NCBI GenBank assembly: GCA_013115135.1
Contig: JABANP010000949.1
Span: 1-10,969, forward strand
Source: Perkinsus olseni
Lineage: Eukaryota > Perkinsozoa > Perkinsida > Perkinsidae
Reading direction: 5' to 3'
Length of the DNA stretch: 10,969 nucleotides
The notes below the pieces were generated by a model. That model ran no database searches, was not told where the DNA came from, and saw nothing but the letters and a program-made list of their open reading frames with translations. Shown one piece after another: positions 6,208 through 10,969 of the stretch. The position numbers and the translations under genes were made by a program. The first letter of the stretch is position 1. The number at the start of each line of letters is the position of its first letter.

Positions 6208-8720
6208 GTCCAACCTCTGCATGAAGGCTCAGTACTACACCAGTTCTTCGAGTTCTTCGGCCCGTTCGGCGCCTATGGCTATGGTTGGTAGAGAAGACTA
6301 TGCCAACGACTCCTTCGACCTCTCTTGCCCCGAGTACTTGCCGGCATCTGCTGGATTGAAGGTCCAGGTGACGCCATTGTCTGACGAGCAGCTCCGTGAG
6401 AAGAATCTACCGGTTATGTCTGATGGGATTCCTATGGTTCCGCCTTCAGCGACTCCTCCTGAGGACGAGCTGGTACCGGTAGAGAGTTGGCCGCCACCTG
6501 GCTTCCAAGATGTCGACGACCTCGAGGGTGACCCGCTTGCTGATCCTCTTCGGTTTGCGGTTCCAGATTTTGGAGATACGTCTATACGGTTGCCTGACTT
6601 CTGTGATGACCCTTCTGCTGAGCGCCGACCTGTGGCAACTTTGTGTGAGGAGTTCTCCGACTTGTTTGCGGTTCGGCCCGGTTACTGTGAGGCTGCTGAG
6701 CATTGCATTAATACTGGTGCTAGTGCCCCGCAGTGTGAGCGTGTTCGACCCCTTCCTCATCGTTGGCGAGAAGAAGTCACGGCTATGCTGCAAGAGATGG
6801 AGTCTTTGGGTGTTATCAGGAGAAGTACATCACCATGGAGGTACCCTTGTGTATTCGTTCCCAAGAAGAATGGGAAGGTTCGTATGTGCATCGACTATCG
6901 TGGACTGAACCGGTTATGTGAGACTGAGGCTTATCCGGTTCCTCGCCCCGACGATGTACAAGAGCACTTGGGTAACGCTAAGTACTTCACCACCTTGGAC
7001 CTTCGCAGTGGTTACTGGCAAGTTCCCGTTCGGCCTGAAGACCAAGCTAAGACTGCGTTCTGCCCCGGCCCCGGCTTCCCTTTGTACGAGTGGTTACGGA
7101 TGCCGTTCGGCCTAGCTTCGGCCCCGGCAACTTTCCAGAGGCTAATGGACTCTATCGTTGGTGACTTGCCCTTCGTGAAGTGCTACTTGGACGACCTATT
7201 GATCTACAGCTCGTCTATGGAGGAACATCTTGATCACCTTCGGCAAGTATTCGCCATCTTGAGGAAGTTTGGCCTGACCATTGCGGCGGAGAAGTGTGCC
7301 ATTGCTGAGACTACGGTTGACTACTTGGGTCATACCTTCGGCCCGGATGGTATGATGCCTGATGCGAAGAAGGTTGATGCTATATTGAGATGGCCGACAC
7401 CCACTACTGTGACGGAGTTACGCTCGTTCTTGGGATTGGCTAACTACTACCGTGGGTTTCTGCCTCACTACTCGGAGCGTACTCGAGCGTTGTACGACCT
7501 TCTCACTGGTACTTCTAAGTCTAAGCTTTCGGCCCTACCACCGTGGACCCCGGCTCATGAGGTTGCCTTCTTGGACGTTAAGGAGAGTTTGGCCCGGTTA
7601 CCACTGCTAGCCTACCCCGATTTCTCGAGACCCTTCCAACTGGTGACGGACGCTAGCGATGTGGCTATTGGTAGTGTACTGGAGCAAGATGGCAGACCCC
7701 TCTGCTTCTTCAGCCAGTCGCTTACCGCGACTCAGAAGAGGTGGCCCGTCTATGAGCGAGAAGCGTTTGCTATATTCCGGTCCTTGGATCGGTTTCGCAA
7801 TCTCCTACTCGGGTACCACCTTGAGCTGATAGTCTACACCGACCACAAGCCTCTGACGTTTATGGCTACATCGACTACTCCTAAGGTCCAACGTTGGATG
7901 CTCAGCCTCTGTCAGTACGAGTTTACCGTCAAGTATCGGCCCGGTAAGGAGAATGTGGTCGCGGATGCACTCTCCAGGATTCCTTCGGCCCGGACGGTAA
8001 CTGACGAGCTACATGGTAACGGCGAGGCTATGATACCTGTTGGTCCAGCGGCTATGTTAATGCCGTGTGGGACTTCGACTGTCACCTACAGCCCTGATGT
8101 CCCTCGATGGTCTTCTCACTCCTATGGCACTATTGATGAAGGTTCGGTGGTCATCCCGTTGACTCTCCCTCGTGAGGTTCTACTACGAGAACAGTTGGCT
8201 GACCCCGACTTGGCCCTGCTACGACGGAAGCTCCGGCCCGACTTGTGGTTGCCAGAAGATTATCTTAACCATCGCTTGGTGCCGTATCGCTTCAAGTTGT
8301 CGTCCCTGGGCTTGGATACTCGTGGTCTTCTGGTTCGAAGGTTGACTCCACTTCCTGAGCAAGGTGCCACTTATGTACCCGTGATGCCTGCGAGGCTTCG
8401 GCCCCAAGTACTTGCTCAAGTACATGATGCTTCTGGACACCGAGGACTGCGTGCGACTAGGTTGGCTCTGCGCTCTTATTCGTATTGGCATGATATGGAC
8501 GAAGACGCCTACGCCTACTTGGGATGTTGTGAGGTCTGCTTCCCCGAGATAGCTGACGAAATGGTGTTTCCCGACGATGACATTGCGGATGGTCATGGAC
8601 GCGATTTGGCCCGTGATATTCGACCGGCGATGATGGTAACCCCTGCTGCTGCGGTCGCTTCTACCTCTTCTGAAGCTCCTCGTGTTGGTGGTTCACTACA
8701 TCCGGTGCATAGCTCAAAAT

Positions 8721-8745
8721 CGAGGCTCGGCCCGGCCGAGCCTCG
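8721..8745. repeat. 25-nt perfect GC palindrome at the retroelement/foreign junction
   Basis: CGAGGCTCGGCC (8721-8732) and its exact reverse complement (8734-8745) flank a single C. CTCG/CGAG words continue to about 8835. This composition resembles the hAT ends at 1814-1905 and 6139-6180 and begins where retroelement-like protein stops, so it may be the end of another inserted element. Confidence 0.7.
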
Positions 8746-8905
8746 AAGCTCGACTCGAGTTTCGGTCAAATTCGGTCGAGCTTGGATTTTTCCCAGAGTT
8801 TCTCGAGCCTCGACGAGCCTCGGCGGGTCTCGAAGAGGAGTTTGGCGTGATGTAATCGGGAACCATTCGCAGGATGGCTGTCCGCCGAAGGCGGAGCGAA
8901 AAAAT

Positions 8906-8928
8906 TTCAATATATCCGCTATATTGAA
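8906..8928. repeat. AT-rich hairpin
   Basis: TTCAATATA and TATATTGAA pair perfectly around TCCGC. With one small gap the arms extend outward through runs of A and T (about 8896-8938), giving roughly 18 pairs. A TCCGCC-GAA-GGCGGA hairpin (8881-8895) sits just upstream. It could be a terminator-like or element-end structure; its role is unknown. Confidence 0.55.
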
Positions 8929-8967
8929 TTTTTTCCGCTTTATTATAGCGTTCTTCCGCTCTCTCTA

Positions 8968-8988
8968 TGTGATGATCACAGTGTGATC
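8968..8988. repeat. U-n-U'-n-U site, exact 20-nt core
   Basis: U is TGTGAT, U' is ATCACA, both centres G; the right outer base C fits, the left (A at 8967) does not. It covers the stop codon of the fused pol frame, which supports that tail being noncoding in origin. Confidence 0.8.
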
Positions 8989-9044
8989 CATTGCCTGTCC
9001 GTCGGTGCCAATGAATCGTTGTTCGCTTCAAACGTTGAATCCGA

Positions 9045-9066
9045 CTGCCAAGCTGGCAGTGCCATC
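9045..9066. repeat. U-n-U'-n-U site, two mismatches
   Basis: TGCCAA, G, CTGGCA, G, TGCCAT with complementary outer bases C and C. The sixth base of both outer units differs from the ideal TGCCAG. Confidence 0.45.
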
Positions 9067-9153
9067 CTTATCCGGAACCGGACATCTCTGGCGCTAGCCC
9101 TAATTTTCCGCGCTCGCTCCTAGTTCTCCAAACCTTCCACTAAATGTCCCAGA

Positions 9154-9170
9154 ACTTGTGACTCACAAGT
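9154..9170. repeat. 17-nt perfect palindrome with 1-nt centre
   Basis: ACTTGTGA, C, TCACAAGT. No third unit at 7-nt spacing on either side. Confidence 0.6.
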
Positions 9171-9344
9171 ATAATCTCTTGCACACCCTAAACCGATCAC
9201 TGTTCTGTTCTCTGACGATGAGGACTACTCATTGAGGAGTACAACGAAGTCTCAGAGTTATTCTTGTGCTCGGAGTTATCCACTTATTATGGGGTTCCGA
9301 GATTTGCATTGTACACTGTTACTGCTAGCAGCTAGCTCGTCAGG

Positions 9345-9366
9345 CCGATGAATCATCAGCGATTAT
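9345..9366. repeat. U-n-U'-n-U site, two mismatches
   Basis: CGATGA, A, TCATCA, G, CGATTA with complementary outer bases C and T. The spacing is exact; one base is off in each of the second and third units. Confidence 0.45.
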
Positions 9367-9567
9367 CATGGACTTTCTCTGGTGGCTCCGCAGCGGAGTG
9401 TTGAGTCAACTTGCCTTCGAAAGAGAAACCTTCGAAATCTTCGTCCATAATATCCATGTTTGTGGTTTCAGAGCTGTAGTGACCATTGCACTACAGTAAC
9501 GCCTGATGTCTGTGAATAGCGATTTCAACTTGCTAGTGTTGATCTCAATCCTTCCTACCTTTCAATC

Positions 9568-10523
9568 ATGACTGATACGGGCGGGACCGGCGAGTCGGAT
9601 GATCACAACACTCGCCTCCATCGACGCGGCGGCCCGAAACCAAGAGGACGTTCAGGAGAGAAGCGATATTACCGGGAAACGTTGCGGAAGGTTGCAAATA
9701 AGCGAGGGGTATCACTGAATAGCGTAGAAACCACAATATTGAACAGATTGTCAAGCAGTGATTATATCGAAATTGTCAAAAGATGGCTTAGGCTACTACG
9801 AGCCGACCTCGCCACTCCTGTGATGGGCCTTGCCGTGCGACGAGCAGCGTTGTGCCGAGTGCGAAGAGTGGCGCGGATGCTGGGCTATGGACGATGGTTC
9901 GAAGAAAACGGACGAGTGTGCGCTCCTTCGATTGGTGGGCAGCAAGCAGAGAGCGAGGACTCGTTGAGTTCGCAAGCGGAAGTGAATTCGTCTATGCCTG
10001 GCAACGCCGAGCAGCGCCAGCCCTATGCGCTCGAGTGCTACGTTGGAGTGCGGGATGACCCCAGCCGGGAGCACGGAACATGTGAAGGGGCACCTCATAG
10101 CGGGCCTGCACCGCGAGGTATTATGGGACTTGTGGCTTTGAATTACTGTTGTTAGGTTAGTACTATGTCGAGTACGTTCTCTCTGCATTTCAGTACCTCG
10201 CAGCGAGCCATCACTCCAGTCCTGCCACAGCGCGTTGGCAGACTCGAGCAATCAAAGCAATTCTAATGGTGAGTCTGTGATGTCGCTACGTTCACTTGTA
10301 GGCTACAATTTTTTTGTCAGCACTCGGGGACCGCGGAGGACCGAGAACACACGACTCTGAGTACGCTCATCGTACGAATCTCAAGAGGGTTGACCCGAGA
10401 ATGAAAGACGCCGCGGCCACACTGGTAGTATCGCATATGTGCCATTTTGGCATTGCCTGGGAGCCTGTCCTTTCTTTGATCCGGCACGATCGGGTTCCTG
10501 TTAGATCGTTAGCTTCACTATGA
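9568..10523 (+). CDS. hypothetical protein, possible three-exon gene
   Basis: I do not recognise this protein. Exon 1 (9568-10150) opens at an ATG in context CAATC-ATG and encodes an Arg-rich N-terminus (RRGGPKPRGRSGEKRYYRE), then a basic, probably helical stretch with VKRWLRLLRADL and RRAALCRVRRVARMLGYGRW, then a Ser/Glu-rich part. The unspliced frame stops at 10153-10155. A 43-nt intron (10151-10193, pyrimidine-rich end, TTTCAG) and a 52-nt intron (10269-10320, GTGAGT to TTTTTTTGTCAG) keep phase and join exons 10194-10268 and 10321-10523 into a 286-residue product ending LASL. The first donor, GTTAGG, is weak, and a better one (GTTAGT, 10156) lies after the stop, so the protein may end at 10155. 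No membrane segment or known domain is visible. It has no link to the mobile elements beyond position. Confidence 0.4.
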
Positions 10524-10631
10524 CTTGCTCAGGAGCGTGGATACGACAGTGACGGTAGCATAGAGAACATAATATGTGACACTCCCCCCTCAAGCTGGAT
10601 GGGACGTAGCAGAAGAGCCTCGTCTCAGAGC

Positions 10632-10653
10632 CTGACGGTCCGTCAGTGACGGA
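10632..10653. repeat. U-n-U'-n-U site, exact 22 nt
   Basis: U is TGACGG, U' is CCGTCA, centres T and G; outer bases C and A. Centres at 10639 and 10646. Confidence 0.85.
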
Positions 10654-10933
10654 ACCTGCTCACCATTAATTTGATGATGGCATGCTAGAGAGAAATTTTC
10701 TACCCTAATACATCAGTCAAGTTATCTCAAGTTGCTGCGGAGTTGGTGGGAACCGTGCCCAGCCCACGCCATCCTCATCATCATTGACTTTTTGCGAAAC
10801 TAGCCTGCGGATCTCGCTGACTTTCGCCACTTCCTATCAAAGATTCCACCAGGACGAAAAGAAGCTCAATAGATACGCCGAAGGCAGCTCTGAATTTCGA
10901 TTTGGATCTCTTGCGCTCTTATTGTTCTGGCCT

Positions 10934-10955
10934 TCTACGAGTCGTAGACTACGAC
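10934..10955. repeat. U-n-U'-n-U site, exact 22 nt
   Basis: U is CTACGA, U' is TCGTAG, centres G and A; outer bases T and C. The second palindrome extends to 9+1+9 (10939-10957). Confidence 0.85.
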
Positions 10956-10969
10956 TCTACGACTCAGAA

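Larger units (their letters stand above)
1..8711 (+). mobile_element. Ty3/Gypsy-type LTR retrotransposon, interrupted and 3'-defective
   Basis: Gag with CCHC knuckles is followed by aspartic protease, reverse transcriptase, RNase H and the integrase HHCC finger, all on the plus strand. This is the Ty3/Gypsy (Metaviridae-type) domain order. A tRNA primer-binding site lies just upstream of gag, so the window seems to open inside the 5' LTR. Pol is split by a hAT transposon (1798-6199). The integrase catalytic core is absent, and no polypurine tract or second LTR was recognised, so this copy cannot be autonomous. The 3' boundary at about 8711 is inferred from the switch to CTCG/CGAG-rich palindromic DNA. 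Apart from these two lesions, gag and pol have no internal stops over about 4.3 kb, which suggests a fairly young copy. Confidence 0.9.
6208..8986 (+). pseudogene. pol: pol, 3' part: reverse transcriptase, RNase H, integrase finger
   Basis: The frame continues the protease frame across the hAT insertion (the first ATG, 6221, is internal). After a Ser-rich linker, the reverse transcriptase shows [25 protein letters not shown] (catalytic Asp at 6998), [13 protein letters not shown], and YLDD at 7184-7195 in place of the commoner [20 protein letters not shown] marks the connection. RNase H has TDAS (Asp at 7649), [15 protein letters not shown] (Asp at 7841) and NVVADALSR (Asp at 7964). The integrase zinc finger follows, with His at 8423 and 8438 and Cys at 8528 and 8537. 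The DDE integrase core that should come next is absent; an acidic then Ala/Ser-rich tail runs to about 8711. The last 90 or so codons are read from palindromic noncoding DNA and are not retroelement protein. Confidence 0.88.
8987..9567. other. noncoding, palindrome-rich stretch
   Basis: No coding sequence is supported in 581 nt. It holds diverged U-n-U'-n-U sites at 9045 and 9345, palindromes at 9154-9170 (8+1+8), 9324-9336 and 9376-9388 (both 6+1+6), and 8-bp arms CTGTAGTG/CACTACAG at 9474-9496. CCTTCGAAA is repeated near 9414 and 9430. The promoter of the gene starting at 9568 would lie at its right end, but no motif is recognised. Confidence 0.5.
10524..10969. other. noncoding stretch at window end
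   Basis: No coding sequence is supported in 446 nt. Two exact U-n-U'-n-U sites (10632 and 10934) are its only clear structure. A CTCCCCCCTC run lies near 10583. Confidence 0.5.

Noticed and set aside
2540..8725. CGGTGCATAGC shared at about 2545 and 8703 as a repeat boundary
   Set aside because: Only 11 bases match and the flanks do not align; chance is likely.
8712..8986. C-terminal 90 residues of pol as a real domain
   Set aside because: They are read from palindromes, an AT hairpin and a U-n-U'-n-U site; the openness of the frame is probably chance.
8870..9100. 3' LTR or polypurine tract after pol
   Set aside because: No match to bases 1-45 and no purine tract was found, so I could not support one.
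9796..10251. Minus-strand protein of 151 residues opposite the hypothetical gene
   Set aside because: It looks like a shadow of the plus-strand frame; the plus strand has a good start and phase-consistent introns.
1990..10308. Single 6+1+6 or longer palindromes (for example 1990, 3161, 6077, 9154, 9324, 9376, 10296) as full copies of the 22-nt motif
   Set aside because: They lack the third unit at the 7-nt spacing on either side; they may be related, but they do not meet the rule.

Overview
The window looks like repeat-rich nuclear DNA of a unicellular eukaryote. Inferred introns are mostly very short (43-152 nt), genes carry GT-AG junctions, and mobile DNA dominates. Codon style and the retroelement recall Perkinsus-type alveolates. 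That is an impression from memory, not a proof.

Layout. (1) Bases 1 to about 8711 hold one plus-strand Ty3/Gypsy LTR retrotransposon. It has the last bases of a possible 5' LTR, a primer-binding site matching initiator tRNA-Met, gag with two zinc knuckles, a textbook -1 frameshift signal at the gag end (GGGAAAC, 6-nt spacer, 9-bp GC stem), then pol with protease, reverse transcriptase, RNase H and the integrase zinc finger. The integrase DDE core is missing and no 3' LTR is seen. (2) Pol is split at 1797/6200 by a complete 4402-bp hAT (Ac-like) DNA transposon, bounded by CAGGCCTC terminal inverted repeats and a perfect 8-bp target duplication GTACAGAC. The pol frame is the same on both sides. 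The hAT carries a multi-exon transposase gene that is now broken, with apparent indels at runs of C and a stop. (3) From about 8712 the sequence changes to palindrome-rich noncoding DNA, beginning with a 25-nt GC palindrome that has been fused onto the end of the pol frame. (4) At 9568-10523 there is a possible three-exon gene of unknown function, followed by noncoding DNA.

The most unusual observation is a recurring structure with no shared sequence. Fourteen sites outside inferred coding exons have the form U-n-U'-n-U, with U a 6-mer and U' its reverse complement (20 nt). Usually the outer bases are also complementary, giving 22 nt made of two overlapping 7+1+7 palindromes whose centres lie 7 nt apart. 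Seven are exact over 22 nt, one is exact over the 20-nt core, and six are diverged. Each unit is different, so these are not copies of one element. They can be read as an 8-mer with its own reverse complement inserted and 6 nt duplicated, which resembles a fixed form of hAT-type hairpin excision scar.
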